Source: Chionoecetes opilio
Lineage: Eukaryota; Arthropoda; Malacostraca; Decapoda; Majidae
Assembly (NCBI GenBank): GCA_016584305.1
Contig: JACEEZ010020554.1
Span: 1 to 64,000 of the forward strand
Reading direction: 5' to 3'
Length of the DNA stretch: 64,000 bases
In this document: in pieces, positions 44,228 through 54,694 of the stretch
How the letters are laid out: every line of letters begins with the position of its first letter
Position numbering within the stretch: the stretch's first letter is position 1
Position numbers and translations under genes: made by a program
Notes under the pieces: generated by a model
Seen by the model: only the letters and a program-made list of their open reading frames with translations
What the model was told of the DNA's origin: nothing
Database searches by the model: none

Positions 44228-46997
44228 TAGGGTCCCAAATAAAAACGAAAGTTGGATTTTTTGAACGGCCTTAGGGGAATACTGTAGGTGGTGAGAAAAC
44301 AACGTGTGTAAAATTTGAGCGAAATCGAAGTATATTTAAAGGTGGCGCAAGTCGATTGATTTTCCCCCTATAGACTCCGATAGGGACTAAAAGGAAGGAC
44401 ATCGTCTCTGGGGTGTTTGTTGGCAATATTGAAGCCTTTTGAGATTTCCCCTTCCTCCAGCTGGGCTGCTGGTCCCCCTCGCTTTTTAAAAGCGAGTATT
44501 AGCCCCTCTAGGGGCGGGGGTACCCATGGTTGCCGAAGCCACTCATTGTTCTTCCGCTTGGCCCGGGGAAGGGAACCTTCGATGTTCCTGGCTGTTGTCG
44601 ACGGTGCCTCTCGACGACCTGCAAGGAATTTGGGCGCTGATCCTCGTTTCTTCGTCAGGCTGAGGTTGAAGGCTGGAACAAGCCACCCCCTCGCTCCGCC
44701 GTGTCATTGGTGACGTGTGGGCCTCGCGACGCGCCGAGACGCCGCGACGAACCCCGTGTCACTTGGCCACTCCTCCAGCTCCTTCAAGAGGAACGCCCCC
44801 CCTCCGCTCCGACGGCGTTTGAGGAGGGCGCCGGAACGCCTGGTTTCCCGAACGACGCTAGCGTGGACGAGGCGTGGCGGGCGTCGGAGATGGGGGATGC
44901 GCTTCGGCGGTTCCTGGGATCCTTCTTTCCGCGGGCATCGCTTCCACCAGCGCCTTCTTCTCGGCGGTTGGCAAGCGGTGGCGAAGAGACCCATAGCGAT
45001 CAGTGGCTCGCTCAGGTACCAGAATGCTGGGAGAAGGTCTTCACGCACGCCTTGCCGATCTCGGCGTCGTGGAAGCCCGCGGAGGTCGGCGGCCAGTTTT
45101 TAAAGTCATTCGCCGGCGCAAAGGGGGCCCACGGGCGCCTCGAACCAGCGGGTCACGTAGACCTCAGCGACGAAGAAGGTAAACCGGCGGAGGCTGGACA
45201 GCTCGCACGGCGAGCAAGCTCCCCCAGTTGGGCGGCGAACAGCGTAACCCTTTCGCCGCGTAGATGCACGCGCCATCCAGCGCGCGCGGTGCATGGCGCC
45301 CAGTCGCTGGAACTTCACCTTCGGACGTCGCCCTCGCCACCCAGCAGGACGATGAAGAGCCCCCAGCATCTCCTTGTAGTCGTCCCGCGGGTGGCGGGGT
45401 GTTGAACAGCGCGGCCCACTCCTGCAGAAGTGTATCCCGCTTGTTCAGGAGGGTGGGCGGCAGCTCGTCGGGCGTTGGCGGCTCCGGCTGGCTCTGGTCG
45501 ATGAAAGCCCACCGTTCCTTGAGTCGGTTGAAGACGCCGATGTCAGGACCTGACGACGGCCCCATGCCAGATAGAGAACGCCTTCTCCAGCACCGCTCGT
45601 GTACATGGTGCTGGCAGGCGAGGCTTAGCAGACGCCGACCAAGCTTCTGCCCCCAGCGGGTGCAGGCACCGCGAGGGCTCCGTGTTGGCGGCGGTCGTAT
45701 CGAACGACATAGCCACCACACGCTCTGCGAGCCCCCATCGTCGAGCGCTTCAGCCACGCGCTCGCCATCGCCTCTCCAATCCCACTTGCCAGCTTGGAAC
45801 GCCGATGAGCTTCTGGACGGGCCCTCGCCGGAGACGAGGATAGCCAGCCATCCACCCGCGTACCGTCGCAATCCGGCAGGATCTTCCCCGTCCCAGTGAA
45901 CGGGAAGAGACGTGTCAGGGACAAGGTTGTCTTGACTTCCGCGGCCAGCTGGGACCGGTACCGGCGCGAGCCTGCCGGATGCTCTCGGCATTCAGGTTTT
46001 AGCTCCTGAGGATTGTGGCCGAGGCTACTGGCGGTCGCCGCGACGATGCGGACGCTTTGCGGTCGCTCACGCCGGTCGGTCGAGGGCGCTCGCTAGCTCC
46101 TGGGAGAGCACGACCTGTGACCCCGCGCTCGGGCGCTTCGGAAAGGGTTGCACCGGTCAGCTCAGCGGTAGCAGCCGCCCCGCCGCGTCCGGACTGGACT
46201 CAACCGAGGAGGAGAGGACGCAAGCACCGCGTGTTCGTCCAGCTGCGACGTCGAGGCTTCTCGTGATCGCTTCTCTGCCGCCACTGTCATCTCCCGGCAC
46301 TGAACTCTGTGCTCCAGCACCCTGTCAGCTCCCTGCATGATCCCTCGGCGACCCTTCCGCGTTGCCCCGCTAGGAACTCGCGATCACCGGGATCGTCATC
46401 AGGGTCTCGCGTCGGCGTGGGCGACGTCGAAGAGGTCGCAGAGGGCCTCTTGAACTCTTCCTCCTTCGTCTTGTTCGTCGCTCTTCCCTTGCTCTTCACG
46501 AGCGCCTTCCAGTCCTTGTACAAGACCTCCACCTTGCGAACGGCACTTTTTTTCCGTCATCGTTTTGGGATCCTCGCGGTCTCCCAGAACCTTAGCACCT
46601 CTTTGGGCAGTGGCCCGCGGCGCTGGTGGCGCGGTTTTCTTTTCCACGTTGTGGAAATGAAAGCCCGCTTGAGCACGTCGCCACGAGAGGGGAGTTTGGC
46701 TCCGAGGATGGGTCGGGGTTTTGGCTGTCTCACCAGCCAACAGTCCCTAGCTGTGCGTTGAATGAGCCTTCTGAAAAAGAATGGTGATTTAGAACCCTAG
46801 CCTTTCAGACTTTGGTACAGGTATAATCACGTAGTACACATAGTACAGGTTTCAATTCACTTGCGCCACCTTTAAATATAAACCGATTCGCTTCAAAGTT
46901 TGCATGAGAGGTTTTCTCATTACTGCACAGTATCCCACCAAGGGCCGTTCAAAAATATCAAGTTTTAAATTTACCCATATGTGCTATTGGCACCCTA
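44228..46997 (-). mobile_element. GC-rich DNA transposon with ~110-bp TIRs and 8-bp TSD
   Basis: The left end TAGGGTCCCAAATAAAAAC and the right end read inward (TAGGGTGCCAATAGC) begin long imperfect inverted repeats. These also share TTTTTGAACGGCC, GAATACTGTA-like and TTTAAAGGTGGCGCAAGT blocks, up to about 44,349 and 46,858. CTACCCAT is duplicated exactly at 44,220-44,227 and 46,998-47,005. An 8-bp TSD and a TAGGG start suit hAT-type elements, though P and KDZ-type elements also make TSDs of this size. The AT-rich TIRs enclose a strongly GC-rich coding interior. Confidence 0.85.
44430..46740 (-). pseudogene. Frameshifted RNase-H-fold transposase of the GC-rich element
   Basis: Read on the minus strand across three frames, a coherent protein emerges. 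The N-terminal region includes KVLGDREDPKTMTEK, EVLYKDWKALVKSK and LCDLFDVAHADA, then GDREFLAGQRGR. The core includes LPVHWDG (acidic site), MSFDTTAANT (second acidic site), and LACQHHVHE with a C-x2-H motif as in hAT-like RNase-H folds. Next come MGPSSGPDIGVFNRLKERWA, LLNKRDTLLQEWAALF, GLFIVLLGGEG, MHRARWMARA and FWYLSEPLIAMGLF. It runs to about 44,430. Frames change at least eight times. I recognise the layout from an abundant, poorly named arthropod protein family. The frameshifts may be decay or consensus error. Confidence 0.75.
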
Positions 46998-47214
46998 CTA
47001 CCCATGTCTACAATTCTTAAAGACTAGTCAATTCGCACTGCAGTTACATACACAGCTTAAGCATTGCCAACATAGTAATAATAACGAGCTGTAGCTACTA
47101 CTGTGTGCCTGAGAGGAACGGTGACTGGTGTGCGGGAGTGGAGGCCGGCGGAGAGCCTTGCCCAGTCGCTTACACAATCGGTGAGTACTGAGGGTGGCGC
47201 GCTTGCTTATACCC

Positions 47215-47335
47215 CGATTTGATGATATTTATTTAGTTAACGCTAATTTATGCATGGTGCTAATTCATTTATCAGAAAACGAAATATATCAATGGAAAGC
47301 TAATCCAATTTCGCTTCTACTAATGCAGCCCATTA
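47215..47335. repeat. Fragment of the 33.3-34.1 kb fold-back element
   Basis: TTAGTTAACGCTAATTTATG, CTAATTCATTTATCAGAAA and TATATCAATGGAAAGCTAAT match the arms at 33,610-33,690 and 33,722-33,785. Only one partial arm remains. It is followed directly by the SINE fragment. Confidence 0.75.
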
Positions 47336-47339
47336 ATTC

Positions 47340-47472
47340 TTATAAAAATCCTGCTTGTGCCACCACGGGCGAGGGCCAACCATTGCAGCCCTGGAGTACA
47401 GGGCCTACCATCCCACCCCTGGAGGTCACTGCCAAACGGCGCTATAGGCACAAAAAAAGAGAAAAAAAAAAA
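47340..47472 (+). repeat. SINE 3' fragment
   Basis: CTGCTTGTGCCACCACGGGC, GGGCCTACCATCC and GGCGCTATAGGCACAAAA match the 3' half of the SINE at 37,093-37,452. The tRNA-like head is absent and the tail is A-rich with GA interruptions. Confidence 0.75.
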
Positions 47473-47667
47473 TACGTACGAAGCAGCGCAAAACTCGGGG
47501 AGATAATGCGCGAAAGTCGGGATAAAAAGAATTTAGGACTCAGCGCGTAACTCAAGGATCACGAAACTTGCATAGAGTGAAACGCGGGAGAGTACTGTAT
47601 TCGATAATGGCTATATTTTGACTGCACTAAATCCGGAATGATGAAATGGTCTGGACCATTACTTTAA

Positions 47668-48400
47668 CCCCTTCACGCCCAGATCTTTCCTTTGCTTTAT
47701 AAAATTGTGTGTTGTCAGGCCAAAAAATTACAAAAAACAACTTAATATACCACATTAGCTAGTGGACAAGGATACTAAACAGGTCATATCTATAAAATAT
47801 TGCTTACATTAACTAAAAATTGTCTAATGGTGGTCAAATTACAATGGAAATTTACTTTGGGGCCCCGGGGGTTAACCCCAAAAATACTTTCAGAATGTCA
47901 TGTTGAAATTTATTAATTTAAAATTTGGGGACATCATAACCCTTGATATCGATTGGGCTCCCTAACCCTGTAGTGACCCAGGGACATAAAACCCCGGGGG
48001 CTTTGGGCCTATAGGGGAAGGCCTAGAGCTGGTGGGCTGCTGCGAAGGGTAGGAGGGAAAAGCGGGATCTTAAAAAGCAAGTGTAAGTCATGTAGCGGGG
48101 GGAATATGTCATTAAAATTTTAAGAGAAAAATTTTGAATTATTGATATTAAAGGGGGTACTCACAAAAAGAGGGGGGATTTGGGGTTTTTATGGTAACAT
48201 TAAATTTTTTCGGGGCTATAAATTGGGGTAAAAACTTTTCTTATACCAACAAACTTTGTTAAAAATCTACGACTTTTTTTTTTAAGAAAACCTACATTAA
48301 TTGGGCATTGGTGTAGTTATTTTCCTTTTAAAAAAAGGGCCCTCTAAATGTACAGCCCCAAACCCATACCCCAAAAAATATAGTTAAATTTTTTAAATGA
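47668..48400. other. piggyBac-like end followed by unassigned AT-rich DNA
   Basis: CCCCTTCACGCCCAG directly after TTAA (47,664-47,667) resembles the TIR of the MITE at 26,269. No partner end is found. From about 47,860 onward homopolymers become inflated and no feature can be trusted. Confidence 0.4.
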
Positions 48401-50570
48401 AAAATGACTTAGCTGGGGAGCAGCCGGACAAGTTTTTTGTGGGCGGGCCGTGGGGAGAGGGGGCCGGGGGTGCGGGTGAGGGTGGAGGGGCCGTGGAGGG
48501 GGTTTAAAGGGGCCCAAATCAAACTATAGGGAAATCAAAGGGAAAAATCTTAGGGGGTCGGGGTTACTTTTACGTCACCCAGCCTTGGCTCACTTCCACC
48601 CGCTAGCTGAAAAACCCCAAAAAGCAAAACGTAACAGGCCCCCGGCCCCGAGAAAACCGTCCGCTTGGCTCAGCCAACAATTTATTCCCTAACTAAAAAA
48701 TATTTTGAGACGCCGTTTTTTAATGATTGTGGGTTGTCTGCCTCGTGTGCCCCAGCTCCTCTCGAGTGACGTGCTTTTTGGAGTCCGGGTCTGAGGAAGT
48801 TGATAATGAACTATTCAATAAAATTTTTTTAAAAAATAGTTGTATGCAAAACCTTGCAAAGCGATACTGCAACAGAAAACGTAAACCCCCAGCATCAGCG
48901 ACCCGTGAGACGAGGCAGGGTTTTTGAGGCACTAAATGAATGAATTCAGACTTCATCGCAAAAGAAGGTTCTGAAAGGAAATTACAAAAAGAAATAATGT
49001 TTTTGTTGATTTTCCCCGTGCACGATGATCTTAAGAGTAGTGTATTGAGCCAAGGGAAATGAACGGTGATAGATAGTTTTGCTGCTCAGATTCTTTATGA
49101 TCCATGAAAATTTTTGGGACAAAAAAGCATTTTAAGAGTAGATTTTGCCTTGCTCTTTGCCCAGCAAAACGTCTGTAATTACAAAATTTACCTGTTGGGT
49201 ACACCCCACCGGTTTGGGTGATGTTGTGGCTGTTTTGGTGCTCACAGGGAAACTGCCCAGTGCTTCTGACGGGACCCCTTTGGTGCTTCCCACTCCGATC
49301 CCTATTTTAAAAACAGTGCGAGGCATCCTTGGGAAACCTTGCTGAGCCCCATCTCTGAGGGCCTCTCAAGAGCGCGGGCCTGTCTAAGCCGTGTTCGAGA
49401 GGCTGCAAGAACAGGCAGAGCAGGGGGAAAAGCAACCCCGGAGCAGATGCTCTGGGGTGGGGAGGCTGGGGTGTAGATCTTCCTGAAGCCACTGGTGATA
49501 AGGGCCAGAATGCCCGTGGTGGGAAAAAAATTTTTTTTAAATCTAACTCACCACACACACCCTACACACCGGTGAAAGGAATTAAATGCCTAAGTGTGGG
49601 GAAAAAATTCACTCGAGGTCTCACCTCACCAGACACCCTGACACACACTGGTGAAAGGAATTTGAATCCCCAAAAGTGGGGGGAAAAATTTACGAGAGTT
49701 CACCTCACCCACACACCCTGACAACACTGGTAAAGGGAAGATGAATGCCAGAGTGTGGGAAAAAATTCATCGAGAGTTTTGCCTCGCCAGACACACCCGC
49801 CACACTGGTGAAAAAAAAATGAAGCCCAAAATGGGAAAAGATTCACTCATAAGTCTAAACCCACCACACACCCCTGAACACAGGTGAAAAAATTATGAAT
49901 CCCAAAAGTGGGAAAAAATTCATCTAAGTCTAAACCCCACCACACAACCTTGAACACACTGGTGAAAAAAATTTTGATGCAAAAGTGTGGGAAAAGATCA
50001 CTTTAGTCTCACCCCACCAGACCGCCTGACACACACTGGTGAAAGAAATTATGAAGCCAAGAGGGGAAAAAATTTTTTTCGAAAATTTTGCACTCAATCA
50101 AAAATATCTTCAACATTCTGGGGCCCGAGGGGAAATTTAAATGTGATGTTTTTGGGGGGATTTTAAGACTAGGGTGATATTTCTCGCACATGCGGATTCA
50201 CTTTTGAGGTTGGTGATGGGGGCTCAGTGTTTGCCGAGGCATTGTGGGTGGTGGCGTTTCCCCTGTGTGGGAGTGAGTGGTGGTGGACAGTGTTCCTCTG
50301 CCCACCTCCCTGGCCTGGTAATGACCAGCATGGTTGGGGGGCAGTGCAGTAAATGGGTCACGGTTATTTTTTATTTCTTCTTTATTTGATGCAATTATAA
50401 TGAAAGCAATGGGGGAAGGGGAATTTTTATTTTTTGATGCCTTTAAAAAATTTTTGATTTGCCCGCGAATCTTGGTGAAAGTGTAAAAAAAATAAAAAAA
50501 AAAATTGAGGAAAAGCCAAGACAAAAAAAGACTTTAGGGGCATAGGGTGTGCCCCACTTTGAAATTCAGA
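48400..50570 (+). other. Second, corrupted copy of the minisatellite/zinc-finger locus
   Basis: This collinear block matches 29,065-35,350: GGACAAGTTTTTTGTGG flank, two noisy minisatellite units (48,430-48,510), CCACCCGCTAGCTG, CGTCCGCTTGGCTCAGCC, GCATCAGCGAC, CAGTGCTTCTGACGGGAC, the finger array, and GCCGAGGCATTGTGGGTGG. It differs by hundreds of small indels, mostly lost TG/CA dinucleotides and extended A/T/G/C runs. It lacks the 816-bp fold-back insertion and most of the 3-kb minisatellite. It is either a decayed paralogue, a second haplotype placed in tandem, or low-quality consensus. Confidence 0.85.
49400..50205 (+). pseudogene. Zinc-finger gene copy 2, unreadable frame
   Basis: It is homologous to 34,355-34,961 from GCTGCAAGAACAGGCAG to CACATGCGGATTCACTTTTGA. 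Finger DNA repeats (CACACCCTGACACAC, GGTGAAAGGAAT, GTGTGGGAAAA) occur at least seven times at about 84-bp spacing, one or two more than in copy 1. Indels in nearly every finger destroy the frame. The stop context CACTTTTGAGGTTG is preserved at about 50,200. Confidence 0.7.
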
Positions 50571-51330
50571 TGTACTTTTCCTATGGCCCTTTTTTTGTCT
50601 ACTATCACTAAACTATAGTGCGTGAACGGAAAAATAAGTGAAGCGAGTCTATTTTTATATTCTGCACCAAAAAGTCGAGTACATTCTAAACCAAAAATCA
50701 CATCCCGACCACGTCATGAAAATGCAATTATAATATAATTCTGGGCAAACTTTGTATTTCCTTTTTGTAGAGAAAAAAGGGAAAGTTTGGGGGCTTCATT
50801 GCCAGCTGCCGTGGCCCCGGTGCGATCTCCCTGGCATTTGCCGTTGAGCCCGTGGGAAGACATATCAAGTGTAGCTGTTTTAATGCATATAACATAATGA
50901 CGCCTTTTGAGTTTTTAAGATCCAGAAAAAAGTCAGTCACTGAAGCCAGGGATGTTGGCCTAAACACGAGAACAGTTTACACCGAAAATTGTGGAAAACC
51001 TTTAGGCAATTGACATGTCTGTTATGCAGTAAGTGTGCCCTGGCGCCATGCCCAGGCGGACCGCTACACTCAAATGTGTCATTTTTTCTGCCAGAAAGTG
51101 TCCCCCGCACTTTTTCTCCAAATCTTTTATAGAAATAATGAAGGTAAGGCAGGGAAAGGAATGTTTAAAAGTGGGAGCAAGAAAATCCCCCATTTAAGAG
51201 TTGGTTTTGGTTTTTGCATTTTCAAACAGTACGGGCTACACATTCGAAAACAAAATTTCCATGCAAATTTGCGAAGCAATGTTGTTTTCCCCACCCGGCT
51301 GTTTTGGGGGCCATTTTTAAAAGATGCAAA
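50571..51330. other. No recognised feature
   Basis: Mixed-composition sequence that appears single-copy in the window. I see no coding family, tandem repeat or inverted repeat. Base quality looks better than in the preceding block. Confidence 0.4.
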
Positions 51331-51334
51331 TAAA

Positions 51335-51600
51335 AATAAGAAATAAGGAAGCTACAAGAGGCCCCCGAGGCCTACCGTGGGAGTCCCGTCACCTAACACT
51401 ACTCATCCCCTTTATCCCCATCCTGAACCCATCCCTCCCAATGACTCAGCACTAACTACCTGTCTACTGAGATCATTCCATTCATTCACCACCCTATTTG
51501 TGAACCAGTTTTTCCCTATTTCCTTTCTAAATCTACGCTTTTCCAGCTTGAATCCGTTACTTCTTGTTCTACCCTGGTTAAAAGCCGTAAGAACTTTTAA
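51335..51600 (-). pseudogene. CR1-like LINE, 3' fragment
   Basis: The minus strand contains the C-terminal end of the LINE family: KVLTAFNQGRTRSNGFKLEK-like, NWFTNRVVNEWN-like and the AATAAGGAAGCTACAAGAGG 3' tail at 51,344. About 85 codons remain, with several disruptions. Confidence 0.7.
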
Positions 51601-52080
51601 GAAATGAGGTGGGCTCCAGTGAGGCCAGAAATGGTGCCAATGAATGCCACGGTGTCAAAACCCTACACAAGGACACCAAAGGCTGCCGCCTGTCACAGCT
51701 ATTTTTGGAGTTAGAGCTATTTGTGTCATTGACGTGATCGCATTTTTGGGGTCGGGGTCACCTTTGTTCACATTGACCCTCACTGTCACCACACTGCACC
51801 CAATAAAATGAAAGTGTGTTGTGATGAAAAGACTATACATTTCTTACCTATTCTGGTTACTTTATCTGCAATAATAGCTATAGGAGGCTATCGAAGTGTG
51901 AGGGACTTTCTTACTGTATGCGATTTTGTGCAAAATTGAGCAAAATATGGCATTTTTGTGCTTCAAAACACAACTTATGACATTGAACCCTGCTAAAAAT
52001 GTGTTAGTTATATCTAAACATGATAAATAAATGTAACATTTGAGTCTAAGGCTGTCTGCTAGTGTTTTATTCCATAAAAC
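51601..52080. other. No recognised feature
   Basis: AT-rich, apparently single-copy sequence between the LINE fragment and the 39-bp minisatellite. No gene is seen. Confidence 0.4.
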
Positions 52081-52100
52081 ATCTATTTTGCCAATTTGCC

Positions 52101-52425
52101 AAAAAACGTCAAACTGTCACCACGTGTTGGGCTGTACAGAAAAAACGTCAAACTGTCACCACGTGTTGGCCTGTACAGAAAAAACGTCAAACTTGTCACC
52201 ACGTGTTGGGCTGTGCAGAAAAAACGTCAAACTTGTCACCACGTGTTGGGCTGTACAGAAAAAACGTCAAACTGTCACCACGTGTTGGCCTGTACAGAAA
52301 AAACGTCAAACTGTCACCACGTGTTGGCCTGTACAGAAAAAACGTCAAACTGTCACCACGTGTTGGCCTGTACAGAAAAAACGTCAAACTGTCACCACGT
52401 GTTGGCCTGTACAGAAAAAACGTAC
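52101..52425 (+). repeat. 39-bp minisatellite, 8 copies, each with a CACGTG E-box
   Basis: Unit starts (CGTCAAACT) fall at 52,107, 52,146, 52,185, 52,225, 52,265, 52,304, 52,343 and 52,382, so the period is 39 bp, with two 40-bp units carrying an extra T. Every unit contains GTCACCACGTGTTGG, hence one CACGTG. Units alternate slightly (GGGCTGT or GGCCTGT). Because 39 is a multiple of 3, frames stay open across the array on the plus strand; these are not called as genes. Confidence 0.95.
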
Positions 52426-52673
52426 CTGGTGTGGAAGTGTTGCCCACACTCTTAAGGAGGCTCTCACCCTAGGGGACAACAACATGCCAGGTTTGGCCGT
52501 AAAAGAGACATGTAGGCTACACGATTCCCTCCCCCCAGAGCCTATAGTACACCTAGCATGAAGCATTCTTCCTTAACAATGAAACACTTAACATGCTAAA
52601 CATACAAACATTACTACAATGTTACAATAAGTATTGTTACCAAGATTTTACAAAACATGACAAACTAACATAT

Positions 52674-52903
52674 CCTCTGCAACACTGCTCCCCACACACT
52701 CCCCTGCAACACTGCTCCCCACACACTCCTCTGCAACACTGCTCCCCCCACACTCCTCTGCAACACTGCTCCCCACACACTCCTCTGCAACACTGCTCCC
52801 CACACACTCCTCTGCAACACTGCTCCCCACACACTCCTCTGCAACACTGCTCCCCACACACTCCTCTGCAACACTGCTCCCCACACACTCCTCTGCAACA
52901 CTA
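52674..52903. repeat. 27-bp minisatellite, block 1 (about 8.5 copies)
   Basis: The unit is TGCAACACTGCTCCCCACAC followed by ACTCCTC. Copies are nearly identical, with one CCCC(C)ACACTCC variant and one CCCCTG variant. Open frames on both strands result from the 27-bp period. Confidence 0.95.
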
Positions 52904-53622
52904 TTAGCGTACTGGTTAGATATTATATGTATATGTTTTAATCTATACGAAAGCAGGATGTCTGAATGTCTGTGTCTTGTACCGGCGCCTGTTGGCTGCT
53001 GAGTTACTGCCACCTTTTGATGACATTATGCTGAACCGGGTAGCCACGCCATCCCATATGATGATGACATGGATAGCCTGGTGTGGGAAGCAACAGGTCA
53101 TCACCTCGCCCCGTGGACACCGGAACCTGAGCTTCCGGCCTCCTTTCCTTATATGCTGCAACTAGCCAGAGAGAGAGGAGAACGACAGGAGCCGCGACCC
53201 TTAGCGCTCCGAGAGCAGACTCCTCTGAGAGTCTGTGTGTGCTCTACACACGTACCTGACGGTGTGAGAGTACCTTGTCACGACATTAACTGTTCAAGGC
53301 CCTGTCTATTAGACATTAGTCCCAAAGGCCCGTTACTTAACTAACTGCGTGACATTAGTATTGTATAAATCTCACAGTGTACAGATATGTATATATATCT
53401 TGTAATTATTGTTCTGGTACTTAATTATTAACAAGCCTTATAAAACAACCGCTCGACCACTTTTATTAAACTACCATTTGAAGTGTCTGGCTAGGACGGT
53501 ATACGCCTACCCATCAACCTACACTTCTGAGGCAATCAACCCCTACTGTGTCACCAACATTTGTAAGTATTCTTACTTGGGTTGACCCCTGTTACCTGTA
53601 ATCAACAACACACAAAAGGGTA
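52904..53622. other. Unique 719-bp segment between two blocks of the same minisatellite
   Basis: Both ends abut AACACT of the 27-bp unit, so the segment may be an insertion into a once-continuous array. It contains a TATAAAT-like box at about 53,367 followed by CTCACAGT, and (TA)n near 53,388. It has no coding match and no TG...CA ends that would prove an LTR. Confidence 0.5.
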
Positions 53623-54540
53623 ACAACACTGCTCCCCACACACTCCTCTGCAACACTGCTCCCCACACACTCCTCCGCAACACTGCTCCCCACACACTCC
53701 TCTGCAACACTGCTCCCCACACACTCCTCCGCAACACTGCTCCCCACACACTCCTCTGCAACACTGCTCCCCACACACTACTCTGCAACACTGCTCCCCA
53801 CACACTCCTCCGCAACACTGCTCCCCACACACTCCTCTGCAACACTGCTCCCACACACTCCTCTGCAACACTGCTCCCCACACACTCCTCTGCAACACTG
53901 CTCCCCACACACTCCTCCGCAACACTGCTCCCCACACACTCCTCTGCAACACTGCTCCCCACACACTCCTCTGCAACACTGCTCCCCACACACTCCTCTG
54001 CAACACTGCTCCCCACACACTCCTCCGCAACACTGCTCCCCACACACTCCTCTGCAACACTGCTCCCCACACACTCCTCCGCAACACTGCTCCCCACACA
54101 CTCCTCTGCAACACTGCTCCCCACACACTCCTCTGCAACACTGCTCCCCACACACTCCTCTGCAACACTGCTCCCCACACACTCCTCCGCAACACTGCTC
54201 CCACACACTCCTCTGCAACACTGCTCCCACACACTACTCTGCAACACTGCTCCCCACACCACTCCTCTGCAACACTGCTCCCCACACACTCCTCTGCAAC
54301 ACTGCTCCCCACACACTCCTCTGCAACACTGCTCCCCACACACTCCTCTGCAACACTGCTCCCCACACACTCCTCTGCAACACTGCTCCCCACACACTCC
54401 TCTGCAACACTGCTCCCCACACACTCCTCTGCAACACTGCTCCCCACACACTCCTCTGCAACACTGCTCCCCACACACTCCTCTGCAACACTGCTCCCCA
54501 CACACTCCTCTGCAACACTGCTCCCCACACACTCCTTGCA
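53623..54540. repeat. 27-bp minisatellite, block 2 (about 34 copies)
   Basis: Same unit as block 1. A CTCCTCCGCAAC variant alternates with CTCCTCTGCAAC in the first two thirds, and 1-bp deletions (CTCCCACAC) occur near 53,851 and 54,200. The last third is almost uniform, suggesting recent local expansion. Confidence 0.95.
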
Positions 54541-54694
54541 CTCACATTGAACCCTAGCTCTTACTGTGCTGCATTTTGTTGTTTTTATATATTATTTCCC
54601 AAGCCTATGTTTTCACACCTTTCTGTATCACATTTCCATAACAAACAATTGTTCCTGTGTGGAGTGTTCCGGGTGGTTTGTTGGGTCTAACTCC

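Larger units (their letters stand above)
35659..47597. mobile_element. pogo-like element inserted in copy A
   Basis: The ends are CAGTACCCTCCAGAGTTTCGCG on the left and, read from the right, CAGTACTCTCCCGCGTTTC, each flanked by TA. Subterminal GGATCGCGAAACT on the left and GGATCACGAAACT on the right are also related. Host copy A sequence continues on each side of the two TA dinucleotides (ATTGATG and TTCGATAATGG), which is the main reason for pairing ends 11.9 kb apart. Everything between would be later insertions. No pogo transposase was found. Confidence 0.55.
35491..47663. mobile_element. TTAA element, copy A (outermost of the nested block)
   Basis: The left end AGTAATCGCCCAGACC follows TTAA (35,487-35,490). 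The right end, read inward, is AGTAATGGTCCAGACC before TTAA (47,664-47,667). Only about 168 bp on the left and 64 bp on the right belong to it; the rest is an insertion at a TA (35,657 and 47,598). Its internal left part (GGATGCAAAAAGTGAC) matches the 3' part of copy B (GGATACAAAAAGTAAC). TTAA duplications fit the piggyBac or Kolobok superfamilies; the TIR does not begin with CCC, so I do not choose. Confidence 0.7.

Noticed and set aside
52040..52561. Plus-strand frames with a 13-residue Cys/His repeat
   Set aside because: A consequence of the 39-bp period. The two 40-bp units switch frames, and there is no start or splice context.
52904..53622. Solo LTR of a gypsy-type element
   Set aside because: A TATA-like box is present, but no TG...CA ends, primer-binding site or matching second LTR was found.
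52101..54540. CRISPR array
   Set aside because: Units are contiguous tandem repeats with no unique spacers, no cas genes, and the context is eukaryotic.
53573..54541. Minus-strand frames of about 300 codons with a CGEQCCRGV or EECVGSSVA repeat
   Set aside because: They are produced by the 27-bp period (a multiple of three) of the minisatellite; all three frames are open.
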